Source: Isoetes taiwanensis (Eukaryota > Streptophyta > Lycopodiopsida > Isoetales > Isoetaceae). Taken from it: a stretch of DNA of 64,000 nt. Shown one piece after another: positions 11,480 to 23,135 of the stretch. Each line of letters begins with the position of its first letter. Position 1 is the stretch's first letter. The notes under the pieces are model-generated. The model was not told the origin of the DNA and made no database searches. It saw nothing but the letters and a program-made list of their open reading frames with translations. The DNA is taken from positions 8,167,105 through 8,231,104 of the forward strand of contig JAJEKV010000045.1 of assembly GCA_021234155.1 (NCBI GenBank), given 5' to 3'. A program made the translations under genes and the position numbers.

Positions 11480-12060
11480 ATAGGACAGGCAAATGCAATG
11501 GGAGAAAAAGCTCGTTTCTGATAAGGTCATGTTCATCAATATGTTAAACACATCTGCTACTCTGGCAGCATTAGAACATGGGAAACAACTCCATGCCAGC
11601 ATTGTGAAATCTCAATATAAGTTTGATGCATGGGTGAATAATGTTGTTATTGGCATGTATGCTAATTGTGGAAGCATGCAAGATGCTCTGCAGGCTTTCA
11701 ATGGCATGGTAGCAGTAGACGAAGTTTCGTGGAGTATCATGATCACAGCACAACATCTGCCCAGTATGGTAATGGAAAGAGAGCATTGAAATTGCTTAAT
11801 CAGATGCAACAGGTGGGTAAAAGGGCTGATAATATCACCTTCATTAGCATACTCTCGGCATGTAGCCATGGAGGCCTAGTGGATGAAGGCCATCAATATT
11901 TTCATGCAATGATTGGGGACTATGAGATCATGCCCAATCAAGACCATTTTGCATGTGTTGTTGATATTCTTGGCCGTGCTGGTCATTTAACAGAGGCAGA
12001 GAACTTTATCAAGAGGATGCCTTTTGAGCCAGTTAGTGCACTATGCACCTGGTGCTGCGC
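11480..12060 (+). pseudogene. PPR (plant combinatorial and modular) gene fragment inside Harbinger
   Basis: About 190 residues of a PLS-class pentatricopeptide protein are present. These are organellar RNA-binding and editing factors. Recognisable repeats are LEHGKQLHASIVKSQY, MYANCGSMQDALQAFNGM, ITFISILSACSHGGLVDEG and VVDILGRAGHLTEAENFIKR. The frame shifts once near 11750, where SWSIMI should join a Y/AQYGNGKRAL segment. The gene breaks off at MPFEPVSAL, where an ~870-bp insertion flanked by 23-bp repeats begins. It lies between the Myb and transposase genes of the Harbinger element. I read it as captured or inserted host DNA, not part of the transposon's own machinery. Confidence 0.75.
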
Positions 12061-12911
12061 TTGTTGTGTCATGCACTTGCTACTTTGCACCCAAATTGTC
12101 ATGTAAATACACCCTATACTGCTCCCCATGGTCGTTCACATTAACATAGAGGTCCCTGATTTTAAACCTGCACTACACAGACCTATCATAAACCTAGACC
12201 ATCTGATGTGCTCCAACTTTCTTAGAAGTCTACCATTGTTGTTGCAGAGACCAACGTTAACCCAGGTGCCATGGTGCACACTTAACTTTACTTTTATATT
12301 GCATTATGCTCCTTGTGTTGCCCTTCTTGTACCATGCATTTGCTGCTTTCCAGCCGAATTGTCTTGCAAATACCTACATACTGCTCCATATGGTCGTTCC
12401 CATTAACACAGACGTCCAAAATTTGATCTCATTCAAAACACTTAGACCCCCCTTTTTTTTTCCAAAGGTGCCTTTTGTTCAGCCTTAGCCTGTGTATAGT
12501 TCCTTGTACCATCCAACAGGTCGTGCAACCATTATTAGAAGGGTCCACTTCCCTTTCCATGTATAGTCTGTTACCATGATAGATTGAGGCGTCGCTTTGC
12601 ATTAAATTTGTGCTTAGGTCAGAGCCAATATTTGGCCATAGCCCTATGCCTATACCTCTCAAACTGTACAAAACCGCAATGGTATCATCTGTTCAGCCTT
12701 AAATTGTTTACAGTTTCTTGTATCCTCCAACAGACCATGCAACCATTATTAGAAGGGTCCACTTACCTTTCAAAGTATAATCTTCTACCATGATAGACTG
12801 AGGCAGCGTCTTGCATTAACTTTGTGTTTAGATCAGAACCAATATTTGGCCAAAGCCCAATGCCTATACTTCTCAAACTGTGCAAAACTGCGGGTTAATT
12901 TGATATATATA
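12046..12911. mobile_element. Unclassified ~870-bp insertion with 23-bp flanking repeats
   Basis: The segment is bracketed by TTTGAGCCAGTTAGTGCA plus MTATG at 12023-12045 and 12912-12934 (one mismatch), the shape of a long target-site duplication. It interrupts the PPR fragment. Inside are two pairs of direct repeats (see separate entries). No coding region, poly(A) or inverted termini were recognised, so the class is unknown. Confidence 0.5.
12478..12895. repeat. Direct repeat pair, ~210 bp
   Basis: Copies at about 12478-12690 and 12693-12895 share TTCAGCCTTA, AACCATTATTAGAAGGGTCC, CCATGATAGA and CCAATATTTGGCCA blocks in the same order with about 10-15% divergence. A further weaker pair lies at about 12050-12190 and 12303-12450 (GTCATGTAAATAC versus GTCTTGCAAATAC, then a TGGTCGTTC block). 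Confidence 0.7.
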
Positions 12912-13168
12912 TTTGAGCCAGTTAGTGCAATATGACTAGGGTTGAATCTATTTTATTGAAATACTGTAATGGGTTGGAATCATGCCTGGTTATTATTTGT
13001 GTTTGGGCAATTGTGTTGGACTCTGTTTTTTGTAGCATGAAGGCTGGAAGGTTGAACAGTACTATCTTTACAGGGTGTATCTCAGTAGTGATTGATAGTT
13101 AAAGAATAATTTTGACAGAATTTACGCTTCTCTATGCTAACATGTGATTGTTATTTTTTGTTTTGCAG

Positions 13169-13972
13169 CTGGTGCAATAGATTGTACACACTTTGAAATA
13201 ATACAACCTGCAGGTCCCGATGGATTTGATTACTATGATAGGAAATGTAGATTTAGCATCATAATGCAAGCAATATGTGATACAAAGAGAAGATTTCTTG
13301 ATATCTTTTGTGGATATCCTGGGTCTGTGCATGACGCTAGAGTATTAAGAAATTCAAGACTTGCGAGAAGAATTGAAGAAGGCCAGTTGCTCCAAGAACC
13401 TGTTGTGAACATTGTTTTCAGGAGGGAGTTAAAACCGTACTTCTTGGGAGATAACGGTTATAAGTGCTCTTCGTGGTTGATGTCGCCATACCAAAAGGCT
13501 CCTAGACTATTAACACTTGCTGGTAAGTTAATCTTAGCTTCTTTTTGCCTTCATGAGTGTTTTGTTTTTTATGATAACACATTATTGTATGGGCTGCTAT
13601 GTTGTAGAGGATATTTTCAATAAAAAGTTGAAAAGAGGACGTTTATATATTGAGCAAACATTTGGGTTGTTGAAGGGCAAGTTCAAATGCCTTGACACAA
13701 AGTTAAGGATGAAGCCTATGTATGTCCCGACTATAGCTCATGCATGTTGCATCTTGCACAATTTATTGATTGATAATGGCGAAGCAAATGTGGAGGAGGA
13801 GTTGGAACAAATCAGACTTCAAGGGCTAGTAGAAGATGAGAATGAAGACACTGAAGCTGAAGATACTGAAGTTGCAAATGGTGAGAATCAAGACATTGAA
13901 GCTGAAGACACTGAAGTTGCAAATGGACTCGAGATTAGAGAATCACTAAAAGAGTATCTAGTGTTCACGTGA
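13169..13972 (+). CDS. Harbinger DDE transposase (two exons seen)
   Basis: Exon A is 13169-13522 and exon B is 13608-13972, joined in frame (CTTGCTG|GTAAGT and TTGTAG|AGGATATT). The product is the catalytic half of a PIF/Harbinger (DDE_Tnp_4) transposase, which cuts and pastes the element with 3-bp duplications. Catalytic residues are visible: first Asp in GAIDCTHFEI, second Asp in FLGDNGYKCS, and Glu in YIEQTFGLLKGKF. PGSVHDARVLRNS and ILHNLLIDNG are further family signatures. The C-terminus is an acidic tail with a duplicated DTEVANG unit. No stop interrupts the exons. The AG acceptor at 13167-13168 shows an upstream exon, which I could not locate because the 12-kb region is disrupted. Confidence 0.85.
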
Positions 13973-14439
13973 GACAGGTAAGTCTGACATGAAACAGATT
14001 AGTTTGTGAGCTCATTAAATATGTTGGGCTGCTTGTTTACTGCTTGCATTGCTGATTTTGTTATTATATCTCTATCAGGGATACATGATTTGCAGACTAG
14101 GACTCTGCCTATCAGGCATGTTGGAGTAGAAATAGAGGCCTGTTTATGTACGTCCGTGCTTGTTTCCTTGTATCATGGACATAGCAATCCTTGAATGAAG
14201 AGAATAATTGATTGCTGCCTTTTCTTATTTCGCATAACTGGTCTCTTCAACCTTACGAATTCTTTGTTGCTTCTAATTTCGGTTCTTTCATTGTCTTTTA
14301 CTTGATTAATACTTTGAATGGCTGTAAAAAGTATATATGTATTTATGTGCATTGTCAGCTAATGTGAAGTAACTATATGCATTCGATTGCATTGTGAAGT
14401 AACTATAGGCATTCGATTGCATTGCTGGTTAAGTTAAAA

Positions 14440-14774
14440 TTATAAACTTAACTGAAGATATATCTGAAAGCAGTTTGGTTAAGTTAAAATTGTAACTTAA
14501 CCGAAGGTTGGTCTGAAGGCAATTCTGTTAACATTGCAGTTAACAGTAACTTAATGTGTCATGTCTGAACAACCACCGATGTAAATTGTTAGGTTAAAAA
14601 TTGCCAAACTTAACTGTGCTGGTCTGAAAATAATTTAGCACATCGTAGTTAGGTTAAAAGATTTTATTGAAACCTAACTTTTTTAGGTGCGAATATAATT
14701 GTCATAGTTAAGTTTAACAAGCTAGTTAATTTTTCTTAACTAAACTTAACCTAACTGCCGGTGTGAATGGCCCC
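14440..14774 (+). repeat. Harbinger right terminal/subterminal region
   Basis: GGTTAAGTTAAAATT-type motifs recur at about 14428, 14474 and 14590, and the end is CTTAACCTAACTGCCGGTGT followed by GAATGGCCCC. This mirrors the left end. The TGA duplication follows at 14775. Confidence 0.75.
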
Positions 14775-14777
14775 TGA

Positions 14778-15620
14778 CCCATATGCTCATGAGATTTTAT
14801 AGGCCGACTTACTGTTCCTGACGAGGTAATGCTATAGACTCACAATACGGATGGCATCTCATAATACCAAGGAATAAAGAATAAAATCCATTGTTAGATA
14901 CCTGCTGGTATGTTTGGAAGCCTTCAAAATCAACAATGCCGAGAAAGCCACTGCCAACGTGAAAACGTGATAGCCGGAAGATCTAGATAGAAGAACCTGG
15001 AAGAGCAAGAAATGTTTTTTTTAATCAGAGCATCGAAAGACACAAAAGAAATTGTGCCAAGAGGGAAAAACCATTTTCAATTTGCTTGCTTTTCTTTGCC
15101 CGGCACCAAAAGACAAAAAAAAAATCGTGCCAAATAACCCTAACCATCTCGCATTTCCCCTGAAGTTTTTGGAAAACTCTTGAACCTACAAAAGCATGAA
15201 ACATCAGGAAAAACAAATCCGTCTCGAAAGAAACCGTTTCCATTCAATCTTACCCGCCCACCTAACAAAAAAAACATCAAAGGCTAAAACTGCGCACAGA
15301 TTATCCCAAAACTCCATTAGTATTATATATAGATAGATGATCCTTGCCTTGTTGGAGGTGCCCTTGTTAGATTGTTGCTTTTATAATCCTCCAAGCCTTT
15401 TCATCGGTGCATCTTCATCTCTATGCTTGTGCGTTGGTCTCTTACTTCTCACCCACCCACCCTCACCACTTAATTAGTGCTGATTTGTTGGATTTCGTGG
15501 GTTGCGTTCGTGTCTGGGGTTTCTCACTATTGGTTCATATGTGGAGACCCATTATATGCTTGAAGAGCCATATTAAGAACCATATTACCATTCCTTTTCT
15601 TCCCAGCTTCATCCATAACC
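14778..15620. other. Intergenic stretch, no gene seen
   Basis: AT-rich sequence between the Harbinger element and the LTR-like copy A. No domain, RNA gene or element terminus is recognised. Confidence 0.5.
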
Positions 15621-16607
15621 TATTTTCCATGCACATACTAGAGGAGACATCAGACATCAGTATTTTCCATGCACATACACCGGAGACATCAGACATCAGT
15701 ATGTCCACAATGATCCCCGGTAGGCCTTACACACTAGAGGGATCGTTCAAGAGTCAGAACACGAATCTCCTTATAAGCCAGTCTGGCCCATTCACCCACA
15801 ACCAGGCAAGGTTCTTGTACACAGGCCGAATTTACAGTGTGCTAAAGAGGCTAGCTAGGCTAAAGAGGAGCATCAACTACTAGGCCTTAGGGTCTCTACC
15901 CCCCTTCCCAGTACAATGAGTTCACAGAGATACATCATCCATATACATCACAGAAGAACTAAAGAACTAGATCTTATCTATATCATAGAGTTAGGTTCTT
16001 TAGTTAGAGCTTGGTATCTAGGGATCTAAATGGCTGCTATGGGCAATTTAATAAGCTAAACCTACTGATTCAATGACTGGAAGATGGTTTAGGCTATTAA
16101 ATTGACTAAACACCTGATCCTTGGCTCGCTCCTCCTGCCCTGAACTCGACCATCCTGCTGAACTGCTAGAAGATGAAGCTAGAAAGGGAAACTAACGAGC
16201 TAGATCGCTCAGAGAGAGTCTGGGAGGCAGTTTTGACTCCTGGAGCAAGCAAAACAGAGCCCTAAAATGGCATGAACGAAAATAGCAAGTTAGGGTTTCC
16301 CTTACCCAAATAGACAAGGGTTTAGGGCTAGGATTTCCAATTACCCCTTTTAGCATGTGGGATAATTGGTGTGGCCCACTTGCCTTTATTAGGTGGCATA
16401 AAGTGTCCACATGGGAAAATTTGCACCTAGATAAATGTGCACATTGGTAAATGTGCACATTAATAAATGCACACACCTTGCAAGTTGCCCCCTAGGGGCT
16501 ACCCGCTTGGCTACACGTCGTCGTACACATCGGTCGGGGTGGCGTGTACGCGTGACGAGGCAGTACAGTATACATCCTGGGACCGTATACTGTGCTGGAA
16601 CATCACA
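15621..16607 (+). mobile_element. Partial LTR-like copy A (family shared with 25.6-27.1 kb)
   Basis: The segment is homologous to the 1.5-kb solo LTR at 25565-27101. Shared landmarks in order are CCTTATAAGCC, a CACAACCAGGCA-type block, GGTCTCTACC, GATCCTTGGCTCGCTC, and the end block ACACGTCGTCGTA...GGAACATCACA. The right end at 16607 is therefore the LTR terminus. The 5' part is missing or too diverged, so the left limit is approximate. It starts with a 40-bp tandem duplication (15621-15660 and 15661-15699, TATTTTCCATGCACATAC). No protein is encoded. Confidence 0.6.
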
Positions 16608-17334
16608 GGTTCAGTGCCAGCTCTTTGCAACAAAAACATTTTGATCCTGTTGTGACTGTTCTGCATTTTCTTCCACGAGCGTATCAAAGTCAAGCGTATG
16701 AGTATCTCTATCATCAATGTTTACAAATTTCCTCTTGGACTTCTAGCTGAACTTTCTAAAAGACCTATTCTGATGTCCAATAATGTCAACTTGCACACCA
16801 TCATGATAACCATTAGAAATGACAAATCCATCCTGCAACTTACCATTGTCTTCACTCCTACCTGCACTTCCACATTTTCTTGCATTAGATTACCTTTATT
16901 TGCATGTTGTTCCAGTCCTGATTGCTTATCCTGCTCATAACCCCTTTGCTCCATGCCAATTCCCCGAGCAAAATCATTCTGATAGAGTACTGACATATGG
17001 GACTCGCCATCACCTTATGCCACTTGCAATTTTATGTCAACATTGTTAGTTAGGGCTATGAACTATGCTCACGTAGCTGATCAAGCATATGCTTATATTA
17101 ATTCTCAACTTGCACAAATTTCAGTATGCCCTTTCTTGGCAAGCCAAATGAAATAGAAGAAAATTGCCAATATGAACTAAGCGTTGAAGCGGTATTACCT
17201 TGGAAATACTATCAGCCAGCTATCCAATTAGAAATAGCAATCAAACATTTGGCTTGGTTCGATAGAGAGAAATACAAGCTTTAGATGCTTAATCATGATG
17301 ACTTTCCAGCTCTAGCCCATTCCAGTGGGTCTCC
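16608..17334. other. Possible minus-strand coding remnant, unidentified
   Basis: On the minus strand (about 16996-16600) there are open segments split by one frame change (for example NIDDRDTHTLDFDTLVEE). They read like part of a real but unidentified protein, perhaps retrotransposon-derived. The rest up to the CACTA element shows nothing recognisable. Confidence 0.3.
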
Positions 17335-17399
17335 CACTACAAGAGGATAGGCACTTTAAGTCACCAGTTTCGTCATTTGTGTGCCTAAAATGAGGATTT

Positions 17400-18000
17400 C
17401 AAAATTTTTAGCAAGTGATACAATAGATGACCATACTTGTTGACGCAACTGCGTCAAATTTATCGTCAATGTTAAAATCACCTATAACGTCATCCATTGC
17501 ATCATCTATTATATCATTTTTTATGGAATACTTGTGGCACTGATAGTGTCATGTTTGAGTCAGCATCAGCACCAGCTCTCCTGATATAACAATGTCATTT
17601 GTAGTATCAAGATAAATATCACGAATGGTACCATGGTTAACACCATATATATTGCCATCATAAATACCACACATATCAACATTTATAAGGTTAAAAAATA
17701 CATCATCAATAGTATCAAATATGATCAACGATAATATCACCCATTGTATCATTAATAGTGTCAAATCTGTTAATACTTATATTGTCATTTATATAAACAC
17801 CTATACTGTCATTCATATGGACACCTATACGGCCATATTTAAGAACAAAATGTATGCTAATTAGTGTCGATGATAGTATCACATATACTGCCATCTATAA
17901 ATGTCTCATAGTATCATCCACAACCTCATACATAACGTCATTCACAAAATTATAATTACACTAAAGAGTCACATATAATACCACATGTAATAACATTTGC
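17400..18000. repeat. CACTA left subterminal motif cluster
   Basis: Short motifs built on GTATCA / TGATAC / ACTGTCAT are repeated in both orientations. A matching cluster lies at 24960-25290 (GATGATACTATAGGTGATAC). In CACTA elements such arrays bind the TNPA-type protein. Confidence 0.55.
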
Positions 18001-18317
18001 CACGATTTTTGGTATCATTTAAATTCTTTTCCTATTTTGTACTATTTGTGCAAGCAATAATCAGTTTCATGGAAACTAATATATTGTACGTTTGTTTTGT
18101 AGAGTTTCCAAATGACTTGAATTATTATTTACATAGTTATATGAAAATCATAATAAAAAACCAGAAGATATTGCTCAAATGGTTTAAGCTTTATTGATAA
18201 ATCCAAAATCCATAACACACATTTCTCCATGAGAAGACATCTCCAAGGGAACACAAACACAACACATCTTGGAGAGAACACATGCAAAAGAAAGAAACAA
18301 GTCCTAAAACATGTTGG

Positions 18318-19573
18318 AATAAGAACGCCTCAAGAGGAGTTATGGGATGGTTCAGATTCCCCACGTCGGGAATATATTTCTCGTGCAATGTCCCGGCAAG
18401 TTTTCTTCCTCTTCAAAGGTGATTCTTTCCTTGGTGATTCTTCGAACTCATCTCCACTGCTAGAGTAAGAGGCACTTGAAGATCCACTTGATGATGAGTT
18501 GGCACTAGTATCTGATGTATCGTCATTATCACTTTCATTCATTTCCTACATTTACAGAATAAGAAATATTAAAAAAGAGCTATTTGAATAGCAGATTTGA
18601 AGGGGAAAAAACCTACTTGTAATGAAGGATCTTCATTTAAACCAACTATATCCACCTCATCTTCAACTATGTTCAATTGGGATGGTCCTTCCTCCTGATT
18701 GTTAACCTACATAATAGGAAAAAGAAAGAAAGCCAATTAAATGAGCAGAAAAACAGATGATGGCAGCTCAAAACATATAAATACCTTCTTGGATATTGTT
18801 TTGGGTTTGAAGATGCATTTTGTCGCACCCTTACCTGCAAAGTCCCTTGCATTGAACTAAGCAAAAGGTAAAGTTAGTTTCTGAAAATGAAAGAAGTTTG
18901 AAAATAAAGTCATACCATTTTATCAAATGTTTCTTGATCTTTGATCCACTTTGAGAACCCACCAGCCTGTTTTATGTTATCGAGTTCCATATCCGTGGGA
19001 TAGCCACAGTAATACTTGAACTAGTATTTTTTTCTTAAGCTAGTAAACGAGCATAAAAGATAAACAATTTGAATGCCAAAGAAATGACCTTACAAATTCA
19101 GTTTTGATATAATCATCCCCACCAGAACCCGTATATTGCCTGGTTTCTCTTGCTGCAGCAGCTTGTATATTGCGAGTATAGACTTTTCTGCTGTCTTGTA
19201 TAAATAACTGCCAAGAATCATCATCTACTTCATCGGGTTTATTCATGTTAGGATCTTCTCTTACTTCCTTCCTTAACTTTGTTCTACAAAATATAGAAAC
19301 ATATTAAGATCTTCTCTTCTTCTAATAAAACAGACTGAAATACAACATCTTGAGAACATGGCTGTAGCGTTACCTGTAATGATTCCATCTCCTACCAAGC
19401 CTTTTCAAGACATGGCGTTTAGAAAACCCAACACCATAATGCTGCTTCAGATCATGAATCACGCGTTGTTTATGGCTACGCTTAACGTTTGGCCATTTCA
19501 GGTGGATATCATAGCAGTAAAATTTCATGTACTCATTTGCCGAGTTCATAAATTTCTTACCTTCATAATCCAT
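18318..19573 (-). CDS. CACTA Ptta/En/Spm-type (TNPA-like) gene, multi-exon
   Basis: On the minus strand, exons can be followed with GT/AG borders. Exon 1 (19573 to about 19375) starts MDYEGKKFMNSANEYMKFYC and includes RRWNHYR. Exon 2 (about 19287-19093) has DSWQLFIQDSRKVYTRN and RQYTGSGGDDY. Further exons at about 19020-18915 (YYCGYPTDMELDNIKQAGGF), 18855-18783 and 18706-18620 follow. The last exon (about 18545-18330) is a Ser/acidic-rich tail ending DIAREIYSRRGESEPSHNSS. The W-L, K-N-R and TGS pattern is that of the plant transposase Ptta/En/Spm family. I infer that it binds the subterminal repeats. All pieces appear open, so this gene is better preserved than TNP2. Exon limits are approximate. 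Confidence 0.65.
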
Positions 19574-19959
19574 ATGGATCTGCCCACCTCCATATGTACA
19601 CGTCTAGCAATCCAATAAATAAGATTAGTTCATTGGACCCTACTAGTTTAATGCAGTATGATGCAATGCATGATAGAGTTCATGCTGGACTGCACACAGA
19701 GCACTCGAGTCAGATAAAATGCGAAGCAGAAAATAGACGATAAGCAGAAAATGAAGCAAATAAACTGACCTTAGAAGATCCAATAAAATGGAAGTAGTGG
19801 CTGCATACTAGTTAACAACGATGTAAAGCTATTTAAACACCATTTATGGCAGTCCTCTAGATTAGTAATATAACGACTGTAAACAACACTAGCACTGTTA
19901 TGCCACATGCAGATCAGAGCAGATCAGAGTTATTATCATTTAAATTATAGAATCTAAAG

Positions 19960-20060
19960 CGCATGTTACATGCACAGCAAACAGGAAGCCAGCGAATTAT
20001 TTAATGGATTACAGAATCAGGATGTGGTGCCATGGGGTTCAATCATTGCTGGATATGCTC
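19960..20060 (+). pseudogene. Small PPR fragment in CACTA
   Basis: A single PPR-like unit reads SKQEASELFNGLQNQD followed by VVPWGSIIAGYAQHG, a PLS-class signature. It fuses into heat-shock-factor sequence about 60 bp later. It is too short to be functional and appears to be host sequence carried by the CACTA element. Confidence 0.6.
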
Positions 20061-20099
20061 AGCATGGTGCTGCAGCAGTGCGAACAATACCATGGTATA

Positions 20100-20714
20100 A
20101 AACCTTCCATCATTCATGTTGCTTAGACGAAGGACCTTTCAAGCACAGCAATTTTTCTAGCTTTGTCCGACAGCTAAATACATATGTGAGTAGAATGAGT
20201 TCCTTTTCTTTGAAGATTTGTCCATTCTTCAGTGATCTTCAGTGATTTGAGAGCATAAACTACAGTGATCTTCCATAGATGGAAACCTTCTGCTCATGCC
20301 CCTGTAACACCTTCTCAACCTGGTCAAAGCTCTGTTGCTGCTTGTGTTGAAGTTGGTAAACTTGGATTGGAAGTAGATATTGAAAGGCTTAAAAGAGATA
20401 AGAATGTCCTTATGATGGAATTGGTGAGATTGCGTCAACAATAGCAACAAACTGACAGGGATCTTCACATGATGGGTCAGCGGCTTCATGTAACTGAACA
20501 ATGGCATCAACAAATGGTTTCATTCCCTGCGAAGGCTATGCAAAATCCAAGCTTTCTTGCACAACTTGTGCAACAAAATGAGAAGAATAAAAGGCTGGCT
20601 ACAGCTAGAAAGAAACGAAGACTCCCTAAGCAAGATGGTAGCGAGAAGAGGAACAGAAAGCAGAATCAAACCATAACTGTAAAATCTAACCTTCTGCTCA
20701 TGCCCCAGGATTAA
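20100..20714 (+). pseudogene. Class A heat-shock-factor gene fragment in CACTA
   Basis: Heat-shock factors are nuclear transcription factors that bind heat-shock elements as trimers. The end of the DNA-binding domain reads FKHSNFSSFVRQLNTY and stops at a GTGAGT donor (20186), which is the conserved intron position of plant HSF genes. After a deletion of the following exon start, the sequence resumes at [19 protein letters not shown]. It then runs into the coiled-coil ([20 protein letters not shown]) and the class A region (KAMQNPSFLAQLVQQNEKNK, then the basic ARKKRRLPKQ). A TAG at 20442-20444 sits where CAG (Gln) is expected. Intron retention indicates capture at DNA level, not via mRNA. Confidence 0.78.
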
Positions 20715-20793
20715 GTGTTGCATCAGGTGCATACACAATTTTGAAAGTATATAGATATCAGTGTAGTCACTTATTCGTATGTTTAATGCATAG

Positions 20794-23135
20794 GTTTACA
20801 AACAAGTGGGTATCATGGATGCCCATCATGTGGAGCTAATTTATCATCGTATCGCTCAAAACATCTGCACAAGCAAATATATCGTGGCCATAAGAAACTT
20901 TTGCCTCCAACACACCATATGCGTGGCAACGTATCTATTGAGAAACCGAAAAGAAGGACTCCTATGGATTGGCTATGTACATGGAAAGATGCGTGTAGGT
21001 CTCAAAATAGTTTGGTCACTCCACCTCCTGGCATGAAAAGACTCTCTATTTTTTACCGTCTTGAGTTGAAAATTGCACACTTGCTTGACCCCATGCATAT
21101 ATTCAAAAATGTTGGACATTCAATTTGGAGACACTTAACAGGGGAGTGTGATACTTTGGGAAGTAGGAATGACTTAAAGGAGCTAAATATCATGCCACAA
21201 TTATGGCCATTGGATAATGGAAAGTGCAAGGATGCACCTTGGGTCTTACCAAACAAGAGCAAAAACAAGTCAAGCAAGTGATATCGAACATGAGAACACC
21301 AACAGGCTATAGTGCCTCCATTCGTCGGGCATTTACTAAAGATGGCGAACTTAGTGGTTTGAAGTCGCATGATTGGCACAAGTTCCTACAGGTAAAACAT
21401 AGATCTATTTATAAATTCCTCATTTTTGTTTGCTTATACATACATGCTCTTTTGTCTAGCATCTTCTACCATGTGCAATAGATAATTGCTTGACACTAAG
21501 AATTCGGGATGCCATTTATCGACTAGGCAAATTTGCAAGGTATGTATTATCATAAACTTTGTATTCTCTTTTGTAATTTATTACATAGAACAATTTTAAT
21601 TTTTTTTTTTTACTTTTATTCTAAAGATGGGCATCATTAAAAGAAAACAATGCCTCTGAAATATCAACGATGGAGGTTGAAGTTGCAGAATTATTGTGCA
21701 TATTAGAGCGAGAGTTTCCTACTAGCTTGTTCGATCTCCAGCTGCATCTTCTAGCACATATTCCTGAAGAAATCCGTTTGGTTGGACCGGCTCCTGGTCA
21801 TTGGATGTTTTTTTTGAAATGATATATGAAAGTCTTGAAAGGCGGCTAGACCAGAAGCATGCATGGCTGAAGGACATTTCGTGCAAGAGATTCTTTTCTT
21901 TATGAGTGATGCAACGACATCACTCGATGCTGATGCTCCACGTATATGGGAGAAAGGACAATGTATAGAAGATATAGGAGAGGTTCTTGAAGGCATTGGT
22001 GTGGAGCGAAGACTTAGTTCAGAAATGGACTTGGAGATAAACAAGTGGGTAATAGCTAACTGTGATAGCTTGGATACATGGAGAGAAAAATATGAAGTTG
22101 CACGTAAGGAAAGAGAGGAAGCTAGAAGGAGCCATGGATTAGGAAGGACGCCAAGACGTGGAAAACGTTCAAGAACCTCAGAAGGTCTTGAAATATTGCC
22201 AGAAATTATGCCACGAGAGTGGTTATTGGGTAAAATGAGAGAAGCAGAACGCCAAGGCATTGAAAATCCAGTGGATGACTATAACATAGCACTTGGTTGT
22301 TCAAAGGAAGGTAAATTGCACTTTGTACATTATTGCAATTTTCATTTTAGCACAATTTACGTTTTGCTTTTATTTTTGCAGGCAAGATTCTACACATCAA
22401 TGTGGGCATATGGACAACATTTCTGAGTCATGAGCACTGACAAAAGTAGAGTTATAGTGGTATTGCAGCATGCTTTGAGCAAAAAAGTTAAGCATCTACG
22501 AGAGACAACCAACCACTAGAAGGTGATCTCAATTATGTTGGTCAAATAACAGATATCATTGAAGTGGATTTTCGATCCTTCAAAGTCAATGTGTTAAAGG
22601 CAAAGTGGTTCAAAGCATGTTATCGGGGCAGAAATCGCATAACGAGGCAACATCCATCAGGTTTTTATGAGGTTAACTCCACTCAATTCTTAAGGGAAAT
22701 GGACGAGCCATTTGTCTATCCTAAACAAGTTGAGCAAGTTTTCTTTCACAAAAAATCAATTAGTGGATCGTGATTCATGCGATGCCTAGATCTCATCGCA
22801 TGATTGATCCTTCTACTTTGGACTTGGCATCTTCTGAGGCTGATGGAACCCTTTTACTTGAGGGAATTGACGTTGCACAATATGAAATCAATCAAATGGT
22901 AGGTGATGAAGTAGAAGGCACTGATTCAAGTGATGATTGCGATCCAATTGAAAATCCGCTTTGTCCAACAATGGAGATGCTAAATCAGAATATCCTAGAT
23001 TATGATCTGGATGAAAATGAGGAAATTGGTAATGAGCCTAGACATGTATTGCATCTAGAGCTTGGTGATGATGAACTAGAGGATATTGCCCATCATCTAA
23101 GGGATGAAGTTCCACTTGGGAGTTTTCCCTTATAG
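20794..23135 (+). pseudogene. CACTA TNP2 transposase with DUF4218 and DUF4216, broken
   Basis: TNP2 is the catalytic transposase of CACTA elements. After an AG acceptor (20792-20793) the sequence gives SGYHGCPSCGANLSS and HLHKQIYRGHKK (zinc-binding part), then MDWLCTWKDACRSQ and LDPMHIFKNVGHSIWRHLTG. A frameshift near 21245 precedes KQEQKQVKQVISNMRTPTGY. DUF4218 follows as exons (about 21354-21830: SHDWHKFLQ, HLLPCAIDNCLTLRIRDAI, LCILEREFPTSLFDLQLHLL, GHWMFFLK). Then AEGHFVQEILFF to NKWVIANCDSLDTW (21863-22310). DUF4216 is at about 22525-22770 (VDFRSFKVNVLKAKWFKACY, PFVYPKQVEQVFFH). A Glu/Asp-rich C-terminus ends at 23135. Stops at about 21822 and 22773 and frame changes make it non-functional as read. 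Confidence 0.8.

Larger units (their letters stand above)
2599..14774 (+). mobile_element. Complete PIF/Harbinger DNA transposon, 12.2 kb
   Basis: Both ends are visible. The left terminus starts GGGTCCATTCACACC. The right terminus, read in reverse complement, starts GGGGCCATTCACACC. Both are followed by GTTAGGTTAAG-type sequence. The element is flanked by the same 3-bp duplication, TGA (2596-2598 and 14775-14777), as expected for this superfamily. It encodes a Myb/SANT-like protein (exons near 2880 and 11022) and a DDE transposase (13169-13972), the two genes typical of the group. Its length is inflated by a nested LINE, satellite-like repeats and captured host sequence (YlmG-like, PPR). An intact transposase frame with good splice sites suggests fairly recent activity, although the LINE in the Myb intron probably disables it. 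Confidence 0.88.

Noticed and set aside
15025-15243. Phe-rich minus-strand open frame
   Set aside because: Low complexity with no recognisable domain or conserved context.
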